Shown: positions 32,608-45,100 of the stretch, in pieces
Numbering within the stretch: the first letter of the stretch is position 1
Layout: the number at the start of each line of letters is the position of its first letter
Assembly: GCA_021029095.1 (NCBI GenBank)
Contig: JAJOHG010000202.1
Span: 1 to 46,446 of the forward strand
Length of the DNA stretch: 46,446 nt
Reading direction: 5' to 3'
Source of the DNA: Phellopilus nigrolimitatus
Taxonomy: Eukaryota; Basidiomycota; Agaricomycetes; Hymenochaetales; Hymenochaetaceae
Translations under genes and position numbers: made by a program
The notes under the pieces: generated by a model
What the model saw: only the letters and a program-made list of their open reading frames with translations
Database searches by the model: none
Told to the model about the DNA's origin: nothing

Positions 32608-33913
32608 ATGTCGCTTTGGACAGCACCCCCTCCCCCAGCGACCCCGCTTGGTCGTTACCGCGTTCTTTCTCCGCTCGCTGGCGTGCGTGTCTCGCCGCTC
32701 CAGCTCGGAGCCATGAGCATCGGCGACCAGTGGGCCGCTTGGCATGGGGTCAATGGACAAAGAGGCATCCTTCAAGCTCCTCGACGCGTTCTACGGTGTG
32801 GGCGGAAATTTCATCGATACGGCCAACAACTAGTGAGTGCCTTGTTATGCATATCAGGCTAATATGAATTTCCTGATCACGTTCTTTTCTGTAGCCAGGA
32901 TGAGTCGTCCGAGGCATTCATCGGCGAATGGGCCGAGAAGAGAGGCATTCGAGATCAGCTTGTAATTGCAACGAAGGTTCGTAGTACTAAACTGACTTCT
33001 TACGACACAACTCAAGCATATTCGACCAATTAGTACACGACGAACTACAAGCGCGCGGCCACCGACATTAACATTAAGGTGAACTACACGGGCAACAATG
33101 TCAGGTCGCTCAAGGTCAGCGTCGATGCAAGCCTCAAAAAATTGCGCACCAACTACATCGACATACTTTACGTGCACTGGTGGGACTACAACGCTTCCGT
33201 CGAGGAAGTCATGAATGGCTTGCACAACCTCGTCGCCGCGGGTAAGGTGCTCTATCTCGGCGTGTCCGATACACCCGCGTGGGTCGTCGCGCAGGCAAAC
33301 ACTTATGCGAAGCTCACCGGCAAGACGCCGTTCGTGATCTACCAGGGCGCGTGGAACGTTATGGCGCGCAGCTTCGAGCGCGACATCATCCCGATGGCCT
33401 TGCGCTCGCTCCGTGGAATGTGATTGCCGCCGGTCGCCTTCGCACGGACGCTGAGGAGGCAAAGCGAGCAGAAACAGGCGAGAAGGGGCGCACACTTTCG
33501 CAAGCGGAGTGGAGGCGCAACGAGGATGAGAAGAAGATGAGCGCGGCACTCGAGAAAGTCGCGAAGGAGGTCGGCACCGAGCACATCACTGCTGTGGCGA
33601 TCGCGTACGTGATGCAAAAGACGCCGTACGTCTTCCCGATCATCGGCGGGCGTAAGGTCGAGCATCGTTTGGCCAATATCGAAGCGCTCAAGATTTCGCT
33701 CTCGGACGAGCAGATCAAATATCTCGAGAGCGTCTTGCCGTTCGATCCAGGCTTCCCCGTTACGATGATTGTAAGCATCGAGAGTAGATTTTTTGATATG
33801 AGAGACTGACTTCTCGACAGGGCGATGGCACGTCTTCGAGCAGACTTCTCTCGTCTGCTGCTCATGAAGACCGGTGGCCGCTCAAGCAGGCGATCAAACC
33901 TAAAAGCAAGTGA
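32608..33913 (+). pseudogene. Aryl-alcohol dehydrogenase-type aldo/keto reductase, frameshifted
   Basis: Starts [18 protein letters not shown]. Seen: [17 protein letters not shown], then NFIDTANNY (catalytic Asp and Tyr), LVIATKYT (Lys), IDILYVHWWD (His), VLYLGVSDTPAWVV, FVIYQGAWNVM, LAPWNVIAAGR, FPIIGGRKVEHR and a C-terminus KQAIKPKSK. All are hallmarks of fungal aryl-alcohol dehydrogenases, NADPH-linked reducers of aromatic aldehydes tied to lignin turnover. Two breaks: an extra CATG at 32743-32746 and a loss that looks like 13 nt at about 33394-33399 (between DIIPMA and LALAPW). Neither can be an intron. Together they sum to -9, but the stretch between is in the wrong frame. Introns elsewhere are normal. 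Confidence 0.8.
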
Positions 33914-34474
33914 TATGTGTAGTAATATGATCAACAAGTATCCTCGCTGTTGTCAAAATCATCCGTAATGCGAAAAGGAGATACGTCGTATGATCGATTT
34001 TTGCCTTCAAATGCATGCTGTAACCGAAGAGATCCAACCTGGTAAGATTTCCATAGTATCGAGTTTTGCGGCTTATTCTGGTCCGAAAGGTAAACTGGTT
34101 GTCAGGCTTCTTAAGTTACTTGCGTGTAAGGTGGTCAGCAACGTCGTCTGTGGACTCCGGATCAGTTCACGTTTATATAGATATCGGCGAAATACATTTA
34201 CAGTGTGTGCCTTGCTCAAAATCAAAAGTACAGATGTGGCGAGTCGTGATTTGTAAGCTTCGACGCCGCGTATTTGAGTTACGAGCCTGTCACAGTTTCA
34301 ACTTTCAAGCCACAGTTCGAATTTCAACCATTTTGTCGTCGTCGTCATTGCTCTTCACATCAAGCTTGAATGGTCTGAAAGAAAATACTGGCCTTTTTGT
34401 CTCCTCACCAGTGCAGGGAAAGCCCTACTTTCCGATATACGATCAGGAAAAGAACATCGACATCTTTCAAAGCT
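33914..34474. other. 5' flank of FunK1 copy 3
   Basis: No gene. Positions 34095-34310 match (inverted) the relic at 29150-29475, and 34300-34340 (CAAGCCACAGTTCGAA) matches the flanks of the other two FunK1 genes, so this is a shared promoter region. At 34361 an ATG-GTCTGAAAGA equals the start ATG-TCTGAAAGA of the other copies with one extra base, destroying the ancestral start. Confidence 0.6.
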
Positions 34475-37057
34475 ATGGAGGGTGTTCTTCTTGACATCCC
34501 GGAGCTCGTTTCCGTCAGCTTTCCAGATTCTGCCTTCGATTTGAACTCAGGCGCGCACATCAGACAAGCTCCTTGCGCTGAGCCCGAGAGCGCGCGCGCG
34601 AGTGCTAAATCGAAGGGCGGGGCATTTCATGAAGCTGAACTTACCACCCCAGATGGTGATGCTCCTTACACTCGTGACAAATGCCCTACTTCCACTCCTG
34701 CACCATCCACTCCCACTACTTCCACCGAAGTGCCTAGGCTCTCTGCCCCACCAAAGGCTAATTGTCAACGCAAGTCAAAGGCTTCTAGAGTCAACCGAGT
34801 TTGCAAACATCCTATCCAGAAAGTGCTCAGGCATCTCAAGAAGACTGTCTACCGCTCAGGAAAGTGGGTCGATTGGCCTGCGACAAATAACACCGGTGCG
34901 GTGTCGAGTGTTGCGTCCTACTCCAACAAGGTCGTTGATGAAGCTCGATCCGTCCTCGACCCCGCTTACAAGAAAAGCCCGAATGATCGCGTGTTCTCCG
35001 ACCGCTATTCCAAACCAAACATCGCTGTATTAGCCATGGATGATGCCGACCGAGAGGAGAAAGGCAGCTGGGCCGATATTTACGGATTTGGTGAGCTGAT
35101 GTCGCACGCGGAAGTTTACTCTGAAGAAATAGAGAACCGAAACGCGGAATATGCTCTACTTTCCTATCATTCCCAGGAAGACCGTCGTTTCGTCGTATCT
35201 TTTTGTCTTTTTGACGACAACATGGAGCTCTACATCTTCAATCGCTCTGGGATCCAAGTCTCAAGGAGATTCAATGTGCATTCTGCTCCGAGTAATTTCT
35301 TGCGTGTCATATTGGGGTTTCTCGTTGCTGCAGAGTCCTACATCGGTTTCGATCCATCCTTCTTCACCGATACGCGTCCATCAGAACCTGCCATGTCAGA
35401 TCCAGCGACTCCTAGCTCGTCCGACGCGATCAAAGCGGGCCCATCCGAAACTTCTTCAGTTAGCACTTCAAAGGTTACTGAGACTGGTCCGTCTCTATCT
35501 CTTACAGGTAGTCCATCCGCTGAGCCAAAAAAGCCTCTCACACGTGCTGCAGCGAAGCATCTTTGTGTCATGATGAATGGTAAGTGCTACAGGATCCTCG
35601 AAACGATCCATGTAGATCCTGTCATTTGCGGTCGCGGGACGGTCTGTTTTATGGTACAGGGCGACGGACACGACTACGTTTCTGTACTGAAGGATTCCTG
35701 GATAGAACGATCTCGACCTCTTAAGGAATCGGAAGTCTTAAAAGATATCCGGTCGATAGAAAGAGTCTCCAAGTTTGTTGAGCATGAGATTGTGCATTTT
35801 AGAGTCGACGGTCAAATTATCATGGACACGACCGACAATGATCTATTGGACAAGGGAAAAGCGGTGATCATGGATCACCATCGACTGTTCACGCCTTACG
35901 GGAAAGGTTTAGAGGATTTCGACTCGCTCGCAGAACTCGTGTCGGCGTTTAGGAACTATGTGTTAGGTTCGTTACAATTCTCATCATCTCGTTGTTCATT
36001 CGAATAACTTACGCTATGTCTCAGTTATAAAGGCACTCAATAAGAAGAAGATCGTCCATCGCGACATCAGTCCCCGGAATCTTATCCTAGTTAAGACGAA
36101 GGACCTTCTCCTACGAAAGGGAGTGGTGATCGACTTCGACTGCGCAATAAAGCAACCCAGGAAGGAATGCGCGAAAAAGGAAAGGAGTGTATGTGAATTT
36201 TCCCTTCATGGATTATCGTTATTAATGAAAGTTTGCAGGGGACATTGCCTTTTATGTCGATCGACGTGCTCATGGGGAGGATTCAAGAGCACTGCTACTA
36301 CCACGATTTGGAATCCTTGCTCTACGTGTTAATTTGGATTTGCACTACGCAAGGAGGCCCGCACGACGCTTTTCGCACTGCGACTGATCGCGTTTCCAAC
36401 GTCGCTGGAATAGGTATTTGGTGTGCTATAGCGCCGGGCCCTTTCGACCCAAGTGCCATGAACTTTATATGCCTTGTTAAGAGCGCAATGATGGAATGTG
36501 AGAACTTGTTCGAGAAGAATATCATCTCTTGTTTACACGTCTATTTCGACCCCCTTTCCGGATTAATGAAGAAGTGGCGACAGATATTGTTCCCGGCTAT
36601 CCCTGACGAAGTTCTCCTTACGGCGCTCGGTGGCATTATCCCGGAGCCATGCAAACGTCCTGTTGATCGTGAAGAGGCGAATGTCTTTTCTGATCTTTTC
36701 GAAGCAATCGATTGCACGCTAATCGAACTTCGGTCGAGAGATTCGACATCCCCTCCTCCGATGGATGTCTGTGCGAGTGCCGAGATCAAGGACGTGCTAC
36801 CTAGCTCCTTGCAAGCGGCTGATCAGCGCTCATTGTTAGCTTCGACGACAGTAAACAAAGCTCCCGTACCAAATAAAGCGGACGTCTTTCCTGTCGCACT
36901 CCAAGCGACGAAGACTGATCACAAGCCCAGGACGCAGAATTTCGACAAGAAACGCCCGAGGAGTCCTAGTTGTGAGCAGATTTTGGACTACATATCATCT
37001 CACAGCTCCATTTCTTCGAAACGCTTAAGACGCTCAAGCACCGGTAGTAGTGCATGA
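34475..37057 (+). CDS. FunK1-type fungal protein kinase, copy 3 (N-terminally shortened)
   Basis: First usable ATG at 34475 (MEGVLLDIPELVSVSFPDS), because the ancestral start upstream carries a 1-nt insertion. The protein lacks about 90 Pro/Ser-rich residues found in copy 1. Otherwise complete: HPIQKVLRHLKK, NKVVDEARSVLDPAYKK, SFCLFDDNMELYIFNR, N-lobe with VCFMVQGDGHDYVSVLKDSW (likely Lys), intron, VHRDISPRNLILV, VIDFDCA, intron, GTLPFMSIDVLMG, HDLESLLYVLIW, C-terminus KRLRRSSTG. Splice borders are good (GTTCGT/CAG, GTATGT/CAG). It is clearly diverged from copies 1 and 2, so it is an older paralogue. It looks functional if the shortened N-terminus is tolerated. Confidence 0.8.
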
Positions 37058-37420
37058 GAGGATTCGATTGCGGATACGACCGCGTTTTACTTTTACTTTT
37101 CTCCCTTCTTCTCGCATATCATTTTAAGTTTTGCAGCATCTCGAATGAATTTCTAAGCACTCTAGGATTTGATGAATGCATATCACCGATAAAGACTACA
37201 TGTATTGTAGTAGGTAATTATATATAAATCCCATTAAATTCTTGTGTACGCGTTGTTGTCTCGTATCGACGCGACAAAGCACGTGATCGCGTCAGACCGA
37301 AGCTCCAATTTCCGAAGTACTCCTTCTGTGGGGTAGCGTTGCGTCATTCCAGGCTCATCATGCATCCCTCAAGCACGACGCAAAGTCGATTGGTCGACAG
37401 CTTGCTGGCATTACACAACC
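37058..37420. other. Intergenic region
   Basis: AT-rich 3' flank of the FunK1 gene, followed by the promoter of the NADH dehydrogenase gene. A short CACGTGATC motif is seen at 37281. No reading frame supported. Confidence 0.5.
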
Positions 37421-40001
37421 ATGTCGATACACACAGCTGGCCATTTCCACGGCATGTCGACGCGCCTACATCAAACTCGCCTGTTCTCAACAAGCGCCGC
37501 GCGTAGTAGTAAACAGCGTTTGGTCATTCTTGGCTCGGGATGGGGTGGCTACGAGGTCCTTAGCAATGTGGACAAGAAGCGATGGGGTACGTTAAACTGT
37601 ACTTGTGGGCGTTCTTCGTCTGTTCGGGCTGACCGTACGCTGAAGACGTATCCATGATCTCCGCGACCACATACTTCAACTTCACACCGCTTCTGGCTGG
37701 CTGTGCGGTCGGTACGCTCGAGTTTCGGTGTGCAATTGAGCCTGTTCGTGCATATCAATCTTCCGAGCTACATAATTTGTGTGTTCAATGCCTCTGTTTT
37801 CGTAACAGGTCCGGCGATATGCCCCGCAAGCTGTACGTCTGTATTTCTTTTTTGCAATTAAGGACGAGCGGTTCTATTAAATGTCCAAATAGACAGCCTA
37901 CCAGGCCTGGTGCGATAAAATTGGCATGCGCTTCCCTCAGGCCGCGTCTCGTCCTTCATAATCTGATGTTTTTATTCCCAGATTTCGACCAAAAGACGCT
38001 CACCTGCGTGCGTGACTTCATATCTTACTTAATTCTATCAAACGATGGTCTGAGTATATCTACTCACAGGTTCCTGCTACTCCCCTTCCCTCGCGCTTCG
38101 AGCGCTCGCAGACGGTCTCCGCGCCTGTGCCCAAACAGGAAGCCGTACCGACAGACGAAGAAGCAGCTACACCGCCGCACAAGGAATTCACGCTGCAATA
38201 CGACAAATTAGTCATCTCAGTCGGATGCTACGCGCAAAGTATGTCTGCCAAATAGAGTACGAGTCAAATCGGAGGGTAAGACCGGTAATACTCAACGACC
38301 GTGCCGTCAGCCTTCAATATACCTGGTGTAAAGGATCATGCCTACTTCTTAAAAAATGTACGTGACGCGCGGGCGATTCGTAGCCGGATTATAGAATGTG
38401 CGTATCTCACTGCTGTTTTCACTCGAAATTGGACTTGAGGACTTTCGTTTCGCAGGTTTCGAAGAGGCCTCTCAGCCGATGATTTCGGACCCGGAACGGC
38501 GGACCTTGCTCCATTTTTGCATCATCGGGGCGGGGCCGACGGGCGTGGAGCTTTCCGCGGAGCTGCACGACCTTCTCTCGACGGACATCAGGCGGCACTA
38601 CGGCGCGCGTCTTGTTGACATGGCCCGTATTTCGCTATACGACGTGGCACCGCGGATGCTCGGCGGGTTCGAGAAAGGACTGGCGGAGTATGCGGCCCTC
38701 TCACATTTCAATCTGAGGTACTTATCTGTCGGCATGTGTAGTTATGCAGAACGCAAATTTGCGCGTGACGGGATCGACATCAAACTGGGGCACCACGTCG
38801 AACGAGTCGAAGATGTGCGTGTTGCGGATTTTTTGTGTCCGTCCTCAAACTCATACTCATCTAGGGTGCGCTGCATGTCAAAGAACAAGGCAAAGGTGCG
38901 ATTTAGATGTGCTAAATGTGTCACCATTATACGAAGTGGCATGGGTGACTAAGTGACCCTTGTATTACACCTTATTGTGGCCAGTGCCCTTCGGAATGCT
39001 CGTCTGGAGTACGGGCCTCGCACCGAACCCATTGGTAGAATCAATCGAGACAATGGCGAAAGACGGGAAAACGGGGAGGTGCGTGGCCTGAAAATTTGTT
39101 CTTTGGTGGTTGTTTCTTAATCATTTTACTGAGAACAACTTTTTGTTGGAACGAATGATATCCCTTAGCCTGTTCACGGACAAGCACCTGCACGTACTGC
39201 GGACGGATGGGACCGCCGACACCGATGTGTGGGCGGTAGGAGACGCAGCAATTATCAAGGATGAGCTGCTCCCCGCCACCGCACAAGGTACGTTTATCCC
39301 CTTTCTCAACCTCAGTTTTACTTGAATGGCACAACTTTCTTTTCAAATGCTTTCTTTTCAAACTGTTGTCCTTCACCGGCGCAGTCGCACAGCAGAAAGC
39401 GAAGTACGTGACACACGTGCTTAATCGCCTTGCACGCGACCAGACAACGTCCGAATCATTCCGCTTCAAGAACCAGGGATCACTGGCGTACCTCGGTGAC
39501 TGGTGAGTTTTATCTTGCCCCGTACCCATGACACTCTATTGTCTCGTGTTTTGGATCGATGCGATGTTGATTATCGGTTATGTAGGAAAGCGCTGTATGA
39601 TCGTACAAGTGTAGACAGCGGACCAAAGGTAGAAGAGGCCGGGTATGTAAATCGAACATTGTAGAGTTGACATTCATAAGCTGACCACGAACTTGACGAT
39701 GTAGACGCCTTGCGTGGCTTTTCTGGCGTTCGGCATATTTCACGCGCACGCTTAGCATTCGAAATAAGTGCGTTCTCTTCTCGCAGTTCGCGGAATCATT
39801 TCTCTGTATGTATCCTTGAACTCATTCCCTCCGCAGGTTGACTGTCCCATACTACTGGTTCCTTAATTGTGAGTATGGACTTCTTGACAGCTCGCGTTTC
39901 GTGCAAGCAAATGGCGATGCTGCTGGGCCTTTCTGTTTTACTCTTACTCATTTCCTTGATATGCAACAGGGATATTCGGCCGTGACCTGACGCGATTTTG
40001 A
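37421..40001 (+). CDS. Type II (alternative) mitochondrial NADH dehydrogenase
   Basis: Starts MSIHTAGHFHGMSTRLHQTR, a basic, Ser/Thr-rich mitochondrial presequence (LFSTSAARSS). Seen: FAD-binding LVILGSGWGGYEVL, TTYFNFTPLLAGCAVGTLEF, YDKLVISVGCYAQ, the NADH-binding HFCIIGAGPTGVELSAEL, LVWSTGLAPNPL, VWAVGDAAI (second FAD site) and a C-terminus YYWFLNW-IFGRDLTRF typical of membrane-bound NDE/NDI. More than ten short introns. The one at 37924-37981 needs a GC donor, since only that joins CDKI to DFDQKTLTC. Family knowledge: single-subunit, rotenone-insensitive NADH:ubiquinone oxidoreductase on the inner membrane, not proton-pumping. Facing side (internal or external) cannot be fixed. No break seen. 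Confidence 0.9.
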
Positions 40002-40957
40002 GATGTCTGCGTCTTCAAGTATAGCAGTGCGGATGAACATTTGCGACAGCTGTGTTTCTGTTGACTTTCTATGACGGCTCATATTTAGGCCCTTCTAGTT
40101 TTCGAGGAGGACATATCACTGGACTATATCATACAGGCTATAGCGTTTTCATAATATGTAGGATAAATGTACACTAAGTACCTTCGTGTCATTTACCGTG
40201 TGAAAATCCACGTCGATTCGCTAGGTCAATTTCTTTCTTCTGTCATTTCTTCTGACGGTCGTTGTTTATCTTTAAAACGAGAGGTCTTTTCCATTTCGAT
40301 GACTTCAGGATCTCAGACTTCTCCACCTTTGAGCTCGACCAATAGCTTCCTCACCAATCGCTGACTGCATCCGTCTCTTCAGCGTATGCATTTATGCAAT
40401 TGGACTTAGGGACGATTTTATCTGAGGCTCATCGCTCGAGACGAGACCGTGAAGATTACTTCAATTACAGCTCTCCTCGATGTCGTCGGCCAACAATGTC
40501 ATACATGTATATCATTATTGCTGTGGATTTTCTTTGCCCTTGATTTTTCCGAATCTATAAGATCTTCTGAGCCTCGCATCTCGGTTGTATCATGGTACGT
40601 GTGCTTTGCTTCTGACCAGCTATTCAATACATACAGTACACCGTTTATGGGACCACCCTAGCACTTTCCTTGACTACGAAAAGCAAATTTGGATTAACTG
40701 ATATGCTATTCACATGATGATGGGATGTGTTCGCATCGCTCACCTCAAAGTGAACTCTTTTCCGCCAGAGTTTTTCCCTATTGCTTTGCACATTGCACTC
40801 ACCCTCTCCTCATCGATAGGTTTGCAGTCGCATCCAAAGCTTGTATATTACTTGGCGCCCTCCAGCATACCCACTGATCTCCCTCCATTCTCTCGTTGAC
40901 AAGAGAGTACAGAGCAAGGATGAAGACACCTCGTGTGCATGGACGACGAACAGATGT
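40002..40957. other. Intergenic region with dispersed repeat copy 2
   Basis: Contains 40058-40377, the inverted partner of 18333-18588. The rest is AT-rich without a supported gene. A 61-codon frame at 40714-40899 has no motif and is likely chance or untranslated leader of the F-box gene. Confidence 0.5.
40058..40377 (+). repeat. Dispersed diverged repeat, copy 2
   Basis: Shares ordered blocks with the reverse complement of 18333-18588: GTTGACTTT, CATATTTAGGCC, AAATGTACACTAAG, GAAAATCCACGTCGA, GTCGTTGTTTATC and GAGCTCGACC ... GACTGCATC. It begins just past the stop of the NADH dehydrogenase gene. Coding capacity is absent. Confidence 0.6.
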
Positions 40958-42161
40958 CTAGCGTTCCCCGAGATAATATATGAGGTCGCATCCTACCTTT
41001 GTAACTCGCAGTACCTTCTCTTTGCATCGAGCTGCGGCCGCGTGTGGTACGAAACACTGATCCCTCTGCGCTCAAAATTTCTTCACGTGCTCCTTCGCGA
41101 CTCCGCATCGTTTAGGGAGTTTCTACGTATCATTGCCAAGCGGTACACGTATGTCTAATGGATACTTTAAAAGTGAACGGTGCTAATTTGTTTTAGGTTC
41201 TCTCTGACGCGCGGGAAGTGGGAGACAGCAGCGAAAGGCGTGCTGATGGACTGGAAGATAGACCAGTGCATATAGATCACCCGAGCGCCATCAGCAGTAT
41301 CCTCGACCTGCTTTTGAAAAACGGAGGACTGAAGTTCTTCACGTATGCGTCCCTCGGCAGGTCAGCCATATCTTTACCTGAAGACGTCTGGCTTTTTTTA
41401 GGAAGACTGTCGAGTACATTACAGAGTTTGTGTATCGAGCTAACGGCTAGTCACTCAGTGAGCGTGGGACGGACTTTTTGCCATGCAGATGTTCATGATT
41501 ACTACGTCTTCCTCCGTTAGCATACTCTCTTGTCCAACCAATACAGAAACTTACAATACTTGAGTCTCTCTCGAGACAAGGGAGGATACTGCTTTATTTA
41601 ATAGATCCTTCGAACCTATGGATGCACTAATCACCATTCACCAGCACAAGAACCTTCAAACTCTGCACCTCAGCCTCGGGACACAATTCTCCGAGATGGA
41701 CCTGTCAGAACTCCACTTCCTCAATCCCCAGTCATTCCGGCTGGGCTTCATATATGAAGCTATTGAATTAAGGCGGGTTTTTCGCAAAGCACGCAACCCT
41801 GCGGAATTTGGATGTGCACACTTACTGTGAAGTGGACTCGTGGACTCTCCCTTGGTTCCAGAACATGCTGGCGGCTCCCCCTTCCTCGTCGAGAAAGCAG
41901 CACACTCATTGTCTTGCTGCTACGGTGCCCGAGCGGTACTACGATTATATGTTGCAATGTATCGCACCACTCGGGCAGCAACTCCGCTGCCTCGAACTGT
42001 CCTTGCTGGACCATAGCGTAAGGCTCTTGTCGAGGCTGAAAAATGTGAGTATGATGTTTCCTGAGTCAGTCGAGTTGTCGCTGTTCGCGTCGAGCTTGGG
42101 AAGCATTGTTCTGCTTGACACGGCACGTACAAGATCTCGCTCCATTTTGAATTCCAGTTGA
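40958..42161 (+). pseudogene. F-box protein gene, decayed
   Basis: Seen: an F-box-like helix pair CLAFPEIIYEVASYLCNSQY and SCGRVWYETLIPLRSKFLHV, then FSLTRGKWETAAKGV, SSILDLLLKNGGLKFFTYAS, VWLFLGRLSSTLQSLCIEL, LTILESLSRQGR, HKNLQTLHLSLGTQF, LHFLNPQSFRLGF, FFAKHATLRNLDVHTY and SWTLPWFQNMLAAPP. No ATG is in frame with the F-box exon. The exon after 41196 changes frame near 41270 (TAG in one frame), and another shift lies in a T-run near 41777. Family knowledge: F-box proteins are substrate receptors of SCF ubiquitin ligases, expanded in Agaricomycetes. The 3' half is duplicated at 28.5-29.1 kb with the same T-run shift. Confidence 0.65.
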
Positions 42162-45100
42162 TTTGGGGCTCAGCGTTCGATTTTGCAGTGTTTCGAATCG
42201 AGCCGCCGCCTGCTGGCCATCTCTATTTCGAACTCCTTCTCGAACACCGTTAAGAAAATGTTTTCCGAGTACGTCGAGGCCAGTGCAGCGGTCCTCACAC
42301 CATGACTTCACTACATCGTCTGGCAGGGACGCACATTCTGGGGTAAAGTGAGCGTGGGCAGTGGCATGCATGAGACCGAGGGCGAGGTATGCACGAGCAG
42401 TCCGTTGCAAGTATGACATAAACGAAACGTCCGCCACGTATAACCGACGACAGAATTGCATCATAATTTCGCAAGATTTACAGAGTTCGCAGTTGCGTAT
42501 TCCATGACTCGGGAAGGTAGCAGTAGACAATGAAATCGGATAAACTTTGAAAAGACGCGTCTGGTAACGGACGTGACCGAGCGTGGTAGTTTGTAAGCCA
42601 TAACGTAGCGTTACTCTGTGAGTTACAAGTCGCGTCACGTTGCAAGCCACAGTCCAACTTCAACCATCATCGTCATCCAGCCACAGGACTACCCTGAGGA
42701 CCCCAAACAAGCAACGTTCTTGTGGCTGAAGCCCATTGTTGCTTTTAAGGTGAGCTCAACATGCACTTCACCCCCATCGCTTCTCTTCTACCATCTCCCA
42801 CATCTTGCTAAACACAATGTCTGAAAGACCTACTGTCCCTCTCCCATCTTGGGCCTCTTCACGGGACAAGACTCCTCCTCCTCAGCCACCGGCGCCTTCG
42901 TCGTCGTCGGACGCCGCCGCGTCTAACGTAAACGATTTCGGGCATCTTCCTCACACCTTCAATTCCTCGCCGTTGAAGAATAAGACCTACGTGAAAACAA
43001 TATACGCTGGCTCCCAATCTCCTGATATACAGAAAGAGAAGAGGGACGACATAGGCACATCTGTCCGAAACGAAGTCATGGGCGCTACCTTTCGCAACAT
43101 TCCGGAACTCGTCTCGGTCAGTTTTCCCGATCGTGCCTTCAATGTGACTACAGACCTATCCGTCGAACATGTTCGTTACCCCGAGGCTGAGGCCGACGTC
43201 GAGAACAATCACGCAAACGCTGAATCAAACGAGGGGGCTTCTGGTGATGATGAACTGCAATCCAGCATGGCAGATGGTGATGCGACTCACGTACGTGATA
43301 CATCCCCTCCCACTCCCGCACCCTCCACACCTGCTACTTCCCCCGATGGGCCTCGACGCTCTGCCCGACTTCAACACATGGCTTCCAAAGTCAACCTCGC
43401 TCGCGACTGCATCGATCCCATAAAGAAAGTACTCGAGCATCTCAAGGGGAAGTGTCTTTACCGCGATGGAGAGTGGGTCAATTGGCCTGTAACAAGCGCG
43501 CCTGGTGCTGAGCCGCACATTGTGACCTACTTCAACAAGGTCGTCGATGAAGCTCGATCCTTTCTCGACCCTGCTTACAAGAAGAGCTCGAATGATCGCG
43601 TATTCTCCGGCCGCTACTCCGAAATCGCACTGAACTCCACCACGGCGGAACGCAAACCGGATATCGTCGTGCTAAGCAGGGAGGACGCAGAACGAGAGGA
43701 GAAGGGCAGCTGGGCCGGCGTTTATGGCTTTGGCGAGCTGAAGTCGAACCCTACGTTTCCTCTCAATATGGTAGAAGTCCAAGGTGCGCAGTATGCTCGA
43801 CTTTGTTATAGTCACCAAGAAGACCGTCGTTTCGTCGTATCCTTCTGTCTTTTTGACGACGACATGGAGCTCTACGTTTTCAACCGCTCAGGGATCCGAG
43901 TCTCAACGAGGTTCAATGTGCACTCTTCTCCGGAAGATTTCTTGCGCGTCATAATCGGATTCCTCGTTTCTGAAGAGTACTACATCGGCTTTGATCCGTC
44001 CTTCTTTACCGATACGCGTCCTTCAAAACCTGCCATGTCGACCTCAGCCGCTTCTAGTTCGTCCGAACCTGGCAAAGCTAGCCCACCGGAAGCTCCTTCG
44101 GTAAACACTTCCGGTGCTACTGCGGCTGGTCCATCCATGGCTCCTCCTGCTAATCCATCTACTAAGTCAAAGAAACCCCTCACACGCGCTGCGACGAAGC
44201 GTCTTTGTGTCATGATGGATGGCAAACTCTACAGGATCCTCGAAACGATCCATGTAGATCCTGTCATTTGCGGTCGTGGGACGGTCTGTTTCATGGTACA
44301 GGGCGAAGGAGACGACTACGTTTCTGTGCTAAAGGATTCTTGGGTGGATCGATCTCGACCTCTTAAGGAATCGGAAGTCTTGCAAGATATCAAGACGATA
44401 GACGGAGTCTCGAGATTTGTTGATCATGAAATTGTGCATTTTAGCATCGACGGTCAGATTATCAAGGACACGACCGAAAGCGATCTATTGGACGATGAGG
44501 ATGTGGTGATCAGGGATCACCATCGACTGCTCATTACGCCTTACGGGAAAGGTTTGGAGGACTTCGACTCGCTCACGGAACTCGTGTCGGCGTTTAAAGA
44601 TTATGTATTGGGTTCGTTACTGTTTACATTGTCCATTCAAACTTCTGCTAACGCTGCATTCCAGTTATAAAAGCACTCCATGAAAAGAAGATCGTCCATC
44701 GCGACATCAGTCCTCGGAATCTTATTCTCGTTAAGATAAAAGAACTTCTTCTACGAAAGGAGCGGTGATCGATTTCGACTACGCAATAAAAAACCGAGGA
44801 AGGGATGCTCTAAAGGAGAAAGAACTGTACGTGATGTTCGTCTCTGGGAATTCTCGTTATTGATAAAAGTCTGTAGGGGACTTTACCTTTCATGTCAATT
44901 GACGTGCTCACGGGACAGATTCAAGAGCACTTTTATTACCATGATCTGGAATCCTTGCTCTACTTTTTAATCTGGGTTTGCACTACGCAAAGGCCGGTCC
45001 ACACGACGCTCCTCGCGCTGCGACTGATTGCACTTTCAAGGAAACTGGAATAGCTATTTGGTGCGCGATGGCTCCTGGTCAGGGTGATTCCTTACGACGC

